Source of the DNA: Nostoc sp. NIES-3756
GTDB taxonomy: Bacteria; Cyanobacteriota; Cyanobacteriia; Cyanobacteriales; Nostocaceae
Direction of reading: 5' to 3'
Assembly: GCF_001548375.1 (NCBI RefSeq)
Contig: NZ_AP017295.1
Location: forward strand, 682,001 to 746,000
DNA length: 64,000 bases
Position numbers and translations under genes: made by a program. This document shows positions 21,690-31,226 of the stretch, in pieces; position 1 is the stretch's first letter; every line of letters begins with the position of its first letter. The notes beneath the pieces were generated by a model. It searched no databases. It saw only the letters and a program-made list of their open reading frames with translations, and was not told the DNA's origin.

Positions 21690-21703
21690 CTGCATAAAAA
21701 CGA

Positions 21704-21967
21704 TTAAAACGAAGGGTTGTGTTCTTTATCCCAGCACTGGTTACGGTTCCATATTCGACCTGTATATTCACACTCGTCTTGGCTCTTAATCCAAGGAACT
21801 GAAGTCGGATAACTTGATTTAGTAATAGAATTGATATAAAAAAATAGGGATTTAACAATTACAACACTAGCCGTAAACAATATAGTTGAGTAGGTAGTAT
21901 ATATTGTTAATTTAAGTATAATACCCAAATATAACTTGCCTTTAGAATTGTGCAAGCGCTCTTTCAT
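21704..21967 (-). CDS. Small membrane protein with C-terminal Cys/Trp motif
   Basis: 87 residues. One membrane segment at about 14-45, then a soluble tail with the pattern CEYTGRIWNRNQCWDKEHNPSF reduced to key residues: Cys, GR-W, Cys-Trp-Asp, EH-P-F. The regular tail looks like a conserved cyanobacterial motif and the two Cys could form a disulfide outside the cytoplasm. No characterised family recognised. It is convergent with the pentapeptide gene. Confidence 0.55.
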   Translation of the reverse strand: MKERLHNSKGKLYLGIILKLTIYTTYSTILFTASVVIVKSLFFYINSITKSSYPTSVPWIKSQDECEYTGRIWNRNQCWDKEHNPSF

Positions 21968-22594
21968 AAAAATTTCTCAATATTTGAATCATAATCAAAG
22001 CAAAAATTCCAGTAGTAATTAATCCTTGAAACTTAATTAAGTGAGAAAAATTATGTTTTTGGTAATTTACTCTTGTCAAGTTTTTAAATTGCTGTATTTA
22101 ATTATTAGTACTAATTATTGACTTAAAACTAAATATATAATTTAAACTTTTCATAATACTTGACTTTCAGGTTAAGAACTTTGTTTACTCAATTTGGGAC
22201 AAAGCTACATTAGTAGTACAGTAGAAAAATGCTGATTATTTATTTGCCATATTTTTTGTTGATTATTATAAATTGCTTTCAAACTAAAATTCAGTGTAAT
22301 ACGTATAATAAGCATCAAGTTTGTTTTTCATGTAAAGAAAAAACAGTTTTTTAAGTTTTTTATAAATCTTTTGTAAAGTTTTCGGAAAACACTTAAACTA
22401 GTATTTTATTTAACTAAGTATTTGGCTCATTTCATAGAAAGATAACGTACTTGTGTCACGTAATAGTGATAACAAGAGTATCAAAATTAAGAAAAGTAGT
22501 TCCGTAGGAAGGGTTGCGATCGCCTCAGCGTTTTCTTGAAAAGCGATCGCCTAATGATTTGACTAGTGAGATAGTTTGTTATTCAAGTTTGGTG
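21968..22594. other. Intergenic region downstream of the oxidase operon
   Basis: About 630 AT-rich bases without a supported gene. Two HIP1 octamers (GCGATCGC) lie about 30 bases apart near 22517 and 22543, with AGCGTTTTCTTGAAAAGCG between them as a weak hairpin close to the end of the coxC-type gene. Confidence 0.5.
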
Positions 22595-23206
22595 TTACTG
22601 CCAAACGTAAATCAGGATAAACAACACAATCCAGATGACATCGACGAAGTGCCAAAATAAGGAAGTTGCATTTACACCGAAGTGACCTGTATCGTAGTTA
22701 TGCGGAATGAACGATCGCAAGAAAATAATCAACTGTAACAAGATACCGGTCAAAACGTGCAAACCGTGGAACCCTGTTAACAAGTAGAACATTCCGCCGT
22801 ACACGCCATCAGTAAAGCCAAACTTTAGGCTCTTCCATTCCATAGCTTGTCCTAGCAAGAAGTAGCTACCCATAGCCATTGTTGCTAATAAAAAGCCACG
22901 AAATCCCGAAAGATTATTGCGTTTGAGGGCGACTTCTGCGAAATAAATCACGAAACTACTAGCCACCAATACAAATGTATTAATAGCTGGGGCTTGCACT
23001 TCTAACCCTTCTACACCCACAGGTAGCCAGTTAGGAGTAGTTGTTTTGTAGACTATGTAGCCAGCGAAAAAGCTTAAGAAAATAACGCTTTCAGATAATA
23101 AGAAGACAATAAAACCAAACATTTTATTGCCTTCTTCATCATGACCATGTTCGCCAGCATCATGATGAGGTTGTTGTAATCCTTCTGGAACGATATAGCT
23201 ATCCAT
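22595..23206 (-). CDS. Haem-copper oxidase subunit III
   Basis: 203 residues with five predicted membrane helices and the subunit III pattern ESVIFLSFFAGYIVYK, GFHGLHVLTGILLQL and FWHFVDVIWIVLF. Structural, non-catalytic subunit of the respiratory oxidase encoded by this cluster. Last gene of a five-gene minus-strand operon (DUF2231, DUF2231, subunits II, I, III). Because the subunit II here lacks CuA, this is subunit III of the ARTO (ctaEII/coxC3-type) enzyme rather than of the usual cytochrome c oxidase. Confidence 0.9.
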   Translation of the reverse strand: MDSYIVPEGLQQPHHDAGEHGHDEEGNKMFGFIVFLLSESVIFLSFFAGYIVYKTTTPNWLPVGVEGLEVQAPAINTFVLVASSFVIYFAEVALKRNNLSGFRGFLLATMAMGSYFLLGQAMEWKSLKFGFTDGVYGGMFYLLTGFHGLHVLTGILLQLIIFLRSFIPHNYDTGHFGVNATSLFWHFVDVIWIVLFILIYVWQ

Positions 23207-23276
23207 CGGTAAAACTTTGATTGTGTAAACTTACTGGAGAATTGTTTGTAGTAAGTGCTTTAGTGCTGAAAAAATA

Positions 23277-23300
23277 AGGACTAAAGTCCTTACTACTAAC
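23277..23300. repeat. Small dispersed palindrome between subunit III and subunit I genes
   Basis: AAGGACTAAAGTCCTT palindrome followed by ACTAC. Related sequences occur near 8028 (GACTGAAGTCCTTACTAC) and, as AGGACTTTAGTCCT, at 4987-5000. Confidence 0.6.
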
Positions 23301-23303
23301 TAA

Positions 23304-24971
23304 TTAATGATGAGTTTTGGCTTCAGCGATTAGTGGTTCTGATTTGCCGTAGCCGTAGGGTTCAGAAATCACAACGGGGATTTCTTCAAAGTTTTCTACA
23401 GGTGGAGGAGAAGATACTAACCACTCCAAACCAATCGCGCGCCAAGGGTTATCCGGTGCTTTCTCACCGTGCATCCAAGAAACCACTATATTGAAGATGA
23501 AGGGTAAGGTGGACATACCTAAGAGAAATGCACCCAAGCTGGCAACGATATTCCAACCCTCAAACTCTGGTGGGTAGGAAGAAACTCGGCGTAGCATCCC
23601 TTGTAATCCTAACGGGTGCATGGGGAAGAAGTTGAGGTTAGTGCCGATGAATGTCAACCAGAAGTGCAATTTACCCCAGCCTTCGTAGTACATTCTGCCG
23701 GTCATTTTGGGGAACCAGTGGTAGAGGGCTGCATACATACCCATTGTCACGGTTCCAAATAAGACGTAGTGGAAGTGTCCAACTACAAAATAGGTGTTGT
23801 TAACGTGGACATCAATAGGTACAGAAGAAAGCATGATGCCGACGATACCCGCGAAGACGAATAAAATCAGCCCACCCAAGGTGAACAACATGGGGGTGTT
23901 GAGTCGGATTTTTCCGCCCCAAATAGTTGCAACCCAAGCAAATACTTTAATACCAGTGGGAACGGATACTAACATTGTTGTCAGCATGAAGAACATCCGC
24001 ATCCAAGCAGGTGTACCACTGACGTATAAGTGGTGTACCCAAACAATAGCACTAACTACAGCAATTAAAAGGGAGGAAATAGCAACTACTTTGTAACCAA
24101 ATAGAGGTTTACGAGAGTAGACGGGGAAGATTTCGGAGAAAATACCGAAGATGGGGAGAATGATGACGTAAACAGCAGGGTGGGAGTAAAACCAGAAATA
24201 GTGCTGAAACATGACTGGATTTCCGCCTCTGCTGGGGTCAAAAAAGCTAGTCCCCACAGTCAAGTCGAGTAACAGCATAACTGCCCCTGCTGTGAGGGCG
24301 GGTAAACCAAACAATTGGATAATCTGGGCGCTAAATACTGCCCAAACAAATAGAGGCATCCGGAAGTAGCCCATTCCTGGCGCACGCATCTTCACGATGG
24401 TGGTAACAAAGTTGACTGCCCCCATAATTGAGGACACACCGGAAATAGCAACTGCCAATAGCCAAATTACTTGCCCATTGATTAAGTTACCTGTAGGGTT
24501 CTGGAGGCTGACTGGAGGATAAGCCCACCAACCAGCTTGGGCTGGCCCACCGGGGACAAAGAAACTAGCCATTAAGAGAATCCCTACGATGGGAACCATC
24601 CAGAAGGCGGCGGCGTTGAGGCGAGGGAAAGCCATATCCCGCGCCCCAATCATTAGGGGTACTAAGTAGTTAGCCAGTCCAACGAGGGAAGGGAATGTCC
24701 ACAAGAACAGCATCACAGTGCCGTGCATGGTGAACATACCGTTATATACGGTGCGGTCAATCAGGTCTGATTCGGGAGTGATGAGTTCTCCCCGCAGTAT
24801 CATGGCGAAGATACCGCCAACGAGAAAGAAGATAAAAGAGGTTACAAGGTATTGGATACCGATTACCTTGTGGTCGGTGCTAAAGCCGAAATATCGCTTC
24901 CAGCCTCCAGGAAATTCATGTTGAGGCTTCTCCACAGGGAGATTAAGCCTATCTATGGGAATGTTTGTCAT
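23304..24971 (-). CDS. Haem-copper oxidase subunit I, A2-like
   Basis: Catalytic subunit that reduces O2 at a haem-CuB centre and pumps protons; 555 residues, 12 helices. The haem and CuB ligands are visible: TMHGTVMLF (low-spin haem His), HPAVY (CuB His and the cross-linked Tyr), WVHHLYVSG (CuB His pair) and VGHFHYVLFG (haem ligands). The usual D-channel glutamate motif GHPEVY reads YSHPAVY, the Tyr-Ser variant used to define A2-type oxidases. Together with the CuA-less subunit II this marks an ARTO-type enzyme. Confidence 0.93.
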   Translation of the reverse strand: MTNIPIDRLNLPVEKPQHEFPGGWKRYFGFSTDHKVIGIQYLVTSFIFFLVGGIFAMILRGELITPESDLIDRTVYNGMFTMHGTVMLFLWTFPSLVGLANYLVPLMIGARDMAFPRLNAAAFWMVPIVGILLMASFFVPGGPAQAGWWAYPPVSLQNPTGNLINGQVIWLLAVAISGVSSIMGAVNFVTTIVKMRAPGMGYFRMPLFVWAVFSAQIIQLFGLPALTAGAVMLLLDLTVGTSFFDPSRGGNPVMFQHYFWFYSHPAVYVIILPIFGIFSEIFPVYSRKPLFGYKVVAISSLLIAVVSAIVWVHHLYVSGTPAWMRMFFMLTTMLVSVPTGIKVFAWVATIWGGKIRLNTPMLFTLGGLILFVFAGIVGIMLSSVPIDVHVNNTYFVVGHFHYVLFGTVTMGMYAALYHWFPKMTGRMYYEGWGKLHFWLTFIGTNLNFFPMHPLGLQGMLRRVSSYPPEFEGWNIVASLGAFLLGMSTLPFIFNIVVSWMHGEKAPDNPWRAIGLEWLVSSPPPVENFEEIPVVISEPYGYGKSEPLIAEAKTHH

Positions 24972-24982
24972 AGGTAAAACAC

Positions 24983-25045
24983 AGGGAGTAGTGGTTCGAC
25001 TGCGCTCACCAACCGGGAGTAGGGAGTGGTGAGTAGGGAAGAAGA
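24983..25045. repeat. Composite repeat GGGAGTAG / TTCGACTGCGCTCACC
   Basis: GGGAGTAGTGGTTCGACTGCGC then TCACCAACCGGGAGTAGGG. The same composite occurs inside the debranching-enzyme gene at about 37351-37410. Confidence 0.75.
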
Positions 25046-25070
25046 AGTGTTTGTTTGATTCATTGTGTCG

Positions 25071-25103
25071 TAATTACGAATTACGAATTACGAATTACGA
25101 ATT
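25071..25103. repeat. STRR heptamer array (ATTACGA)n
   Basis: Four to five tandem copies of ATTACGA ending three bases before the subunit II stop codon. Confidence 0.9.
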
Positions 25104-25106
25104 GTT

Positions 25107-26021
25107 TTAGCCTGGGTAATTAACCAAAGGTGCAGGGGCGGGTGCAACTGTTGGCCAACCAGTTTTGACTGGCTGAATGAGGCTTTGGGCGTATTCAGTA
25201 GCAGCTTGGTTGTGGGCAGCGCCTGGTTTATGGTTGGCTACTTTGGCTAACCATTTGTGATAATCTTCGGGCGATTCCACAACAACATTTGCCTGCATGG
25301 TGGCGAAGTATGTACCGCTATATTGAGAATCGGTCAGGCTATATTTACCTTCGCGGATGGGGGTAAACTCAAAGTCAATTGTGTGGTTGGGAATGATATC
25401 TTGCTTGAGGCGGAAAGCGGGAATATAGAAGCCGTGTAGTACATCTTCAGAATGTAGCGCCAATTTCACACGGCGATCGCTTGGTAAATGTAGTTCGGTG
25501 CTGGTAACATTCTTTTCTGGATAGCGGAATACCCACGCCCATTGTTTAGCAATTACATCAATCTTTTCTTCAGGTTCAGCTAAAGCATCATTAGTGGCTG
25601 CATAAGCTGATTCCATTCCCATTGGATTATGTAGGTGTACCAATGCTGTAGGCCCTTGGATACCCATCTGTTCATAGACTTGGTAGCTATAGTTAGCAAT
25701 CCAAAATACCAAGAGGATGGGAATAGCTGTCCAAACTACTTCTAGGGCGATATTACCTTCAATGTGGGGGCCGTCGCTGTAGTCATATTGAGCCGCCCGA
25801 TGGAACAGCAAGGAATATAACAGAACGGCTGTAACACCAAGAAAGATGAATGCACCCAGAGTTACTAAAAAGCTAAATAAATCATCGATTAAGCGAGATT
25901 CGGCGGCAGCTTGGGGAGGTAGCCAAGAATAGGACTGTTGGCCTATCCAAAAACTGGTAATAGTCACAGCGATCGCGCCTATTACCAATGCCAAAATGTT
26001 GAAAAAATTACGGATCATCAT
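25107..26021 (-). CDS. Haem-copper oxidase subunit II lacking the CuA site (ARTO type)
   Basis: 304 residues: an N-terminal signal-like helix (about 5-25), two further membrane helices (about 45-70 and 90-112), and a cupredoxin domain from about 155. In normal cytochrome c oxidases the second ligand loop is CSEXCGXXHXXM. Here it reads DSQYSGTYFATM, so both Cys, the second His and the bridging Glu are gone, while the first His (DVLHGFYIPAFR) and the Met remain. Such CuA-less subunits define the cyanobacterial alternative respiratory terminal oxidase (ARTO), thought to take electrons from quinol or a donor other than cytochrome c. In Anabaena the related cox3 operon is heterocyst-induced. Confidence 0.92.
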   Translation of the reverse strand: MMIRNFFNILALVIGAIAVTITSFWIGQQSYSWLPPQAAAESRLIDDLFSFLVTLGAFIFLGVTAVLLYSLLFHRAAQYDYSDGPHIEGNIALEVVWTAIPILLVFWIANYSYQVYEQMGIQGPTALVHLHNPMGMESAYAATNDALAEPEEKIDVIAKQWAWVFRYPEKNVTSTELHLPSDRRVKLALHSEDVLHGFYIPAFRLKQDIIPNHTIDFEFTPIREGKYSLTDSQYSGTYFATMQANVVVESPEDYHKWLAKVANHKPGAAHNQAATEYAQSLIQPVKTGWPTVAPAPAPLVNYPG

Positions 26022-26084
26022 AGTTGTAAGTCATTGGTAATTGGTAATTGGTCATTGGTCAAAGATTCTCAAAATACAACTTCC

Positions 26085-26119
26085 GTAATTACGAATTACG
26101 AATTACGAATTATGAATTA
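26085..26119. repeat. STRR heptamer array (ATTACGA)n
   Basis: About four to five ATTACGA units that run into the stop codon of the DUF2231 gene. Just upstream, 26030-26060 carries related TTGGTAA/TTGGTCA heptamers. Confidence 0.88.
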
Positions 26120-26722
26120 CTTAAGCATGGTGTTGAGGTCTTCACCTAAGCGCAACAAGCTATCTGCTGTGTTATGTACGCCAAATTCAGCCGCTAATTG
26201 CGCTCCTAGTGTGCCGTGGAGGTACATGATAAACATGATGGCTACACCAGCTAATAAATAGGGCAACTGGACTTGTCTGTCTTCACCTGGAGACCAGACG
26301 TAGCGTTGCCATGCTCGCCATAGCGTCATCACAGCAATTAAACCTAAAAGAAATACTCCACCTACGCCATGCCACATCATGGTTTGCATGGCTTGTAATC
26401 CCCAGTCACTTTTGATATCTGGTGCTGGCGCGGCTAGGAACATTTCATAAAAGCCGGCTGCTACCGTGAAAAAGGTGATGATGGTGGAACCTACCATGTT
26501 GTACCAACCAACATCAAAAAAGTTATCCCGTTCTACAGTAATCGCCAAAAATTTGAAAACCCATTTCTGCCAAGGGAAAAGTACGCCGATGATATCAAAG
26601 GTAATGCCAATGATGAACAAACCCAAGGTTAAGTGGACTAGGTTTGGGTGAATGGGAATTGTGTAAGGTAGACCGTTAGGCCCAAGTTGGACATTTAATT
26701 GGTCAATTAATTCTGGGTTCAT
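26117..26722 (-). CDS. DUF2231 membrane protein, oxidase operon
   Basis: 201 residues with four predicted membrane helices and the IHPNLVHLTLGLFIIG motif (HP-VH) of DUF2231. Further histidines (WHGVGGVFLLG, LHGTLGAQL) sit in or near helices and could bind haem b. It overlaps the preceding DUF2231 gene by four bases and precedes subunit II, so it is translated with the oxidase. A role as an accessory electron-entry subunit for the CuA-less oxidase is inference only. Confidence 0.82.
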   Translation of the reverse strand: MNPELIDQLNVQLGPNGLPYTIPIHPNLVHLTLGLFIIGITFDIIGVLFPWQKWVFKFLAITVERDNFFDVGWYNMVGSTIITFFTVAAGFYEMFLAAPAPDIKSDWGLQAMQTMMWHGVGGVFLLGLIAVMTLWRAWQRYVWSPGEDRQVQLPYLLAGVAIMFIMYLHGTLGAQLAAEFGVHNTADSLLRLGEDLNTMLK

Positions 26723-27219
26723 GGCAAGATTCCTTCTTTTACCGCTTCAACAACTGGTACGGTGTGCAGTCCATATACCCACACCAGTTCATCACCGAGA
26801 TATACCTGCAAGCCAACAATTATGGTTAATAACAACCCAGCCCCTAAGTAATAAAAGGGAATTTTTTGGGGGTTGCGTAGACGGAGAACATAGCGCCATG
26901 CTGTGAGTACGGCGATAATTCCTGACAGTGACCAGCCAAGTAAGGTATGCAGATTCAATACTGATTTAGCTACTTCATAAGGTTTCGCCAAGCCAGCTTC
27001 AAATTGACCAAAGATAATGGCAATAAAAATGGCGATCGTTGCCACAAACATATTCCACCAACTCACCTCAAATAAGCGGGTTTTACCAGTGAAATAACCA
27101 ATGACATCACAAGCAAAAGCAAACACCACCATCGCAATGACGAAGTGGACAACAATGGGATGTATCGTATCTGGATATGGTAAATTATGGTCGTTCAAAG
27201 ATGTAAGAAAATCAAGCAT
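26719..27219 (-). CDS. DUF2231 membrane protein, first gene of the oxidase operon
   Basis: 166 residues, four predicted membrane helices. HPIVVHFVIAMVVF near residue 22 is the DUF2231 signature, and LHTLLGW and GLHTVPV add two more candidate haem-ligand His. Paralogous in outline to the next gene, with which it overlaps by four bases (ATGA). A GGAGAGGA ribosome site precedes the ATG. First gene of the five-gene operon; its promoter must lie above 27220. Confidence 0.82.
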   Translation of the reverse strand: MLDFLTSLNDHNLPYPDTIHPIVVHFVIAMVVFAFACDVIGYFTGKTRLFEVSWWNMFVATIAIFIAIIFGQFEAGLAKPYEVAKSVLNLHTLLGWSLSGIIAVLTAWRYVLRLRNPQKIPFYYLGAGLLLTIIVGLQVYLGDELVWVYGLHTVPVVEAVKEGILP

Positions 27220-28117
27220 TGTCCTCTCCTAGACATATTTACTGCACCGTAGCTAAACTTTAATAATCGGCAGTACTCGCATCAAAATATGCAGACACTC
27301 ATGACCAGAATTTATCAAGAAGCAGAAGTAAAAAGTTTAAGGAAAAAAGTTTGCCTCTTGTGGTAAGTATGTTTATCCTGTTCTCTTTTACTTTTTTCCT
27401 GCTTGTTTATTAGATGTACGTGGCGAAGGCCGGTCACTCCAGTATCAGCTTTGTTCTCAACAAATTGGATGAGGCTATTATTTATAGTCAATGATTGAGC
27501 TTAATTTATTTGTTCATGCTGATACGCTGCAACAGCGATTTTTAATTTACCTAACAAAATGGCTGCTGGCTATTTAGTGAGACCTATTTATTAGCTTAAG
27601 GATTTTTTTAGTAGTTGTCAAAAGTAATTACAACAATTTTATAAAAATACTTTGAATAGCAAAAAAAAGTATTTTATAATGTATCTCTCCTAGCTATTTT
27701 AGTATATGGTATATACAAATTATTTAAGTGTGCAATAGCAACATCTGCTAATTATTAATTTGTAATTAATAATACAATTGTTATTTTAAAGTACAAAAGA
27801 TAATACTATTGATAATATAAATCATCTGTGCAATGTTTATATGATTTAAAAAAAATGTAGTGCATCTCTTATTAATCCTCAACAAAAAATAGCTATATTA
27901 AATTTTTGTGCCTCTGTAGTGAAATTAGTAAACTTCAGCTACAGAGGCACACAGAAAATAAAGTGATTAATTGAGGGAAGTAAAAATTTAATTAGGCGAT
28001 AAAACCGTTAATCCAATAAACTAACTTAACCACTTCTGGATAATTTTAGTTATTGGCATCTCTGCACTGCTAAAAGTAATAACAAGTTTGCAATGCCTAG
28101 AAAGCAATTTTTAATCT
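27220..28117. other. Intergenic region upstream of the oxidase operon
   Basis: About 900 AT-rich bases between the oxidase operon and the zinc-ribbon gene, all on minus. It holds the oxidase promoter. I found no exact NtcA site (GTA-N8-TAC). The nearest is the near-palindrome GTATATGGTATATAC at about 27704-27718, with spacing nine. A hairpin lies at 27907-27951. Confidence 0.5.
27907..27951. terminator. Perfect 13-bp inverted repeat, possible transcript end of the zinc-ribbon gene
   Basis: TGTGCCTCTGTAG and CTACAGAGGCACA flank a 19-base centre. It lies about 170 bases after the stop codon of the 59-aa gene. On minus a short T-rich tract is absent, so it may be only a member of the GAGGCACA repeat family. 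Confidence 0.5.
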
Positions 28118-28297
28118 TTAACGATGTGCATGAATACCAGGTGCATAAGCTTCAATAACTCTGCCTGTGCGGGTGCAATTGATCATCAAGTAATCACAAC
28201 TACGGCATTGTGTTCTTGTTAATTCACTCTCAGATAGATAATAACGTTCAGCATTACTACCACAATTAGGGCAGTAAATTTTTTGTGTTATTTGCAT
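28118..28297 (-). CDS. 59-residue zinc-ribbon protein
   Basis: Translated from the minus strand this gives 59 residues with a zinc-ribbon (IYCPNCGSNAE, then QCRSCDYLMINC) and a regular tail TGRVIEAYAPGIHAHR. Two CXXC pairs 21 residues apart can bind one zinc ion. The well-formed cysteine spacing and the clean stop make a real gene likely. The ribosome site (AGGGA, 9 bases upstream) is weak. Similar small proteins are known to me from other cyanobacteria only as hypotheticals. A nucleic-acid-binding role is a guess. Confidence 0.8.
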   Translation of the reverse strand: MQITQKIYCPNCGSNAERYYLSESELTRTQCRSCDYLMINCTRTGRVIEAYAPGIHAHR

Positions 28298-28805
28298 TGA
28301 AAAATCCCTGGTTTTAACTATTTAGAGAATATTTACTAAATGGAGCCAAAAAATGCTCTGGTTTGTCTAAATTAACAACTAAAGTTAACTAAGGCTGTTT
28401 ATTTAACTAAGTTTTTACATTTGAACAACTTTAATCTCTTGAATCATTATCCTAGTATTTTGGTGGTTTCACCATCTGACTTGGGACATATTGAGCTAAT
28501 CTATTCAGGCAATGGTTCATCAATATCGACTGATCCCCAATGCTAATGCTTTGAGATACGTTAGGAATATCTATCAAAAACAAACATAAAGGTATCTTTG
28601 TATTCAAAATTTAAAAGCAAGAAAATACTGTATATTTGGTAACAAAATAAGTTTCTTAATATTTGCTTAAGGTTGTAATAACAATATCCTTAAGAGAGAA
28701 TTTAAGGTAAGTTCAACAAATTTTTACCTACCATTTCTATAGCTGTAACGAGAAATAGGCAATAAATAACGATATCTTGTTTATTTATTACCTATAACTA
28801 GAGGC
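28298..28805. other. Intergenic region
   Basis: AT-rich spacer between uvrC and the zinc-ribbon gene. A loose inverted repeat surrounds the last 60 bases (TAACGAGAAATAGGCAATAAATAACG and ATTTATTACCTATAACTAG). No gene seen. Confidence 0.45.
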
Positions 28806-30680
28806 TTAGGGATGAAAGTAATCGTAAATCGCTTGAGCCAGACGTGGGCCGATACCTGGAACTTCAGCTATTTGTGAAGGTGTGGCTTGACGAATATAGT
28901 CAACGGAACGAAAGTGGGCTAGAAGTTGTTTTTGACGATGGTGTCCTAAACCGGGAATTTCATCTAAGCGCGATCGCTTCAATTTATCACTGCGTTGCTG
29001 ACGATGGAAACTCACAGCAAATCGGTGTGCTTCATCCCGCAGTCGTCGCAATAACTGTACCCCTGGTTGTTCCGCATCGGTTTCTAAAGGTTGGGATTCA
29101 CCCGGTAGAAAAATTTCTTCGCGCCGTTTGGCTAAACTGATCACCCGCAAGTCTTCTAGCAGATTCATCTCTTGCAAAATAGCCACTACAGACGATAATT
29201 GACCTTTTCCGCCATCAATCATCACCAAATCAGGCCAGTCAGGATTACCCGCCCTTTGTAATTGCGGATCTTCTGCATACTTGCGGAAGCGCCGTTGAAT
29301 AACTTCAGCCAAACTGGCAAAATCGTCTGAATGTCCTATAGTGACAGTAGGATTTTTAATTTTATAGTGACGATAATGTTGCTTGGCTGGTAATCCGTCG
29401 ATGAACACGACTTGAGAAGCTACCGCATTAGAACCTTGAATATGGGAAATATCGTAACCTTCGATGCGGTGGGGTAAGTCAGGTAAATCGAGAATATCAG
29501 CTAAATCTTGGGTGGCTTGATGATTGCGATCGCCCATTTTCTGCATTCTTTGCAATTCATACTGGGCATTGCGCTCTACCATCTCAATTAATTCTGCCTT
29601 AACTTGGCGCTGGGGTGTGAAGATAGTAACTTTTCTTCCCTTACGCTGCGTTAAAACATCAGCTAATATTTCCGTGTCAGGTAAATCATGCTGGACTAAA
29701 ATTTCTGCGGGAATTTCTACAGATTCGGCAGTTTGATAATGTTCTTCTAGCACCCGTTGTAAAATCGCCCCTGGTTCAGCATGGGAGTCAGCGACGAAAG
29801 CCAAGCGTCCTACCAATTGCCCAGCGCGAATCTGAAATAATTGAATACAGGCGTGTTGTTCGTTGGCTGCTAAGGCAATCGCATCCCGTGAAACGGTATC
29901 ATCTGGTAAGGAAACCTTCTGTTCCGCCGTTAGGGATTTTAATCCACCGATTTGATCACGAATCCGCGCCGCTACTTCAAAATTCAACGCCTCAGCAGCT
30001 TTGTTCATTTGTTCACTCAGGATATCAATCAATTCCTGAGTCCGTCCTTGAAATACCATCGCCACTTTCTGGACAGTTTTGCGGTATTCTTCCGGCGAAA
30101 TCAATTGTTGACACACACCAGGACACCGACCTAAATCATAATTTAAGCAAGGACGGTCTTTGAATAATGGTTGTGGGCGTTGTCTGAGGGCAAATATCCG
30201 CTTAGATATACGTAAGATTTCTCTTAACAAGCCTGAATCCGTATAAGGCCCGTAATATTTATCTTTTTCTTTGCCTAGTTGTCGTTTACGGGTAATGAAA
30301 ATGCGAGGATAGTCTTCAGACCAAGTAATACAGACATAGGGATACTTTTTATCATCTTTAAGCAGTACGTTAAAGTATGGCTGGTGTTGCTTAATTAAGT
30401 TAGCTTCCAGCGCCAAGGCTTCAGCTTCGGTATCAGTGACGATGAACTCAATCTCTGTTACCTGCTTCACCATTGTGACGATGCGTTCCGTTTTGTTGTA
30501 CCCGTCGCGGAAATAGGAACGAACCCGCGATCGCAACTTGCGTGATTTCCCAATATAAATGATGCGATCGCTTCCGTCCCGCATGAAATAAACGCCTGGT
30601 TCCGGTGGAATTTCGGAAAGACGAGCTTCCAAGCGCTCTGGATCTTTAACCAGTGGTAGTATTTGAGCAGATGTTGTCAC
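28806..30680 (-). CDS. uvrC: UvrABC system protein C
   Basis: Makes the two incisions around a lesion during nucleotide excision repair. 624 residues: the GIY-YIG nuclease domain at the N-terminus ([27 protein letters not shown]), a cluster of Cys ([13 protein letters not shown]), the UVR domain that binds UvrB (about 215-250), the RNase H-like endonuclease domain ([20 protein letters not shown]) and two helix-hairpin-helix motifs at the C-terminus ([35 protein letters not shown]). Full length. Monocistronic. Confidence 0.97.
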   Translation of the reverse strand: MTTSAQILPLVKDPERLEARLSEIPPEPGVYFMRDGSDRIIYIGKSRKLRSRVRSYFRDGYNKTERIVTMVKQVTEIEFIVTDTEAEALALEANLIKQHQPYFNVLLKDDKKYPYVCITWSEDYPRIFITRKRQLGKEKDKYYGPYTDSGLLREILRISKRIFALRQRPQPLFKDRPCLNYDLGRCPGVCQQLISPEEYRKTVQKVAMVFQGRTQELIDILSEQMNKAAEALNFEVAARIRDQIGGLKSLTAEQKVSLPDDTVSRDAIALAANEQHACIQLFQIRAGQLVGRLAFVADSHAEPGAILQRVLEEHYQTAESVEIPAEILVQHDLPDTEILADVLTQRKGRKVTIFTPQRQVKAELIEMVERNAQYELQRMQKMGDRNHQATQDLADILDLPDLPHRIEGYDISHIQGSNAVASQVVFIDGLPAKQHYRHYKIKNPTVTIGHSDDFASLAEVIQRRFRKYAEDPQLQRAGNPDWPDLVMIDGGKGQLSSVVAILQEMNLLEDLRVISLAKRREEIFLPGESQPLETDAEQPGVQLLRRLRDEAHRFAVSFHRQQRSDKLKRSRLDEIPGLGHHRQKQLLAHFRSVDYIRQATPSQIAEVPGIGPRLAQAIYDYFHP

Positions 30681-31226
30681 AATTGCAAATAGGTAATCTC
30701 ACAAATTTACCTACATCTATTTTAAGAAAAATAGCTGCTTTGTGCCGAATTTCCAAGAATTTATCAAGCAAAGATTAAGCAATATCTTTTTTAAATTATG
30801 TTTATATTTATACATGGTTTCTTGAGCAATCCTTTTTAATCTTTTGTTCCCAACTTTTTATTTACTAAGTAATAGTTAAAAGAATCCAGATTAATTACAT
30901 AAAAATCTTATCTTATAACAAAAATTATCTAATTTTAAACAAGTAGAAAAATAAAAAAATATAATTAATCCAATTTGTCGTTGCTTGAAAAGCCTACTAT
31001 ACAATAGTTTTCAGCAATTCAAGCATAAACACAAATCAAACTATTTTAATTACATATGAAATAAAAATAATAATCTTCATATTGCTCATATATTTAAACT
31101 TAAATATTTACACTTCTATTAAATACTGGCTATTAAAAGTTAAGCAGATTAACGGATTCATATATTTAGTTATATCAATATCATTATAAATATAATTGGC
31201 AATGTTATTCTAAACCATCTTACTGT
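30681..31226. other. AT-rich intergenic region
   Basis: Strongly AT-rich region between divergent uvrC (-) and a 59-aa ORF (+); nothing recognisable. Confidence 0.45.

Noticed and set aside
27700..27720. GTATATGGTATATAC as an NtcA site for the oxidase operon
   Set aside because: The spacing is nine, not eight, and the distance to the first gene is nearly 500 bases.
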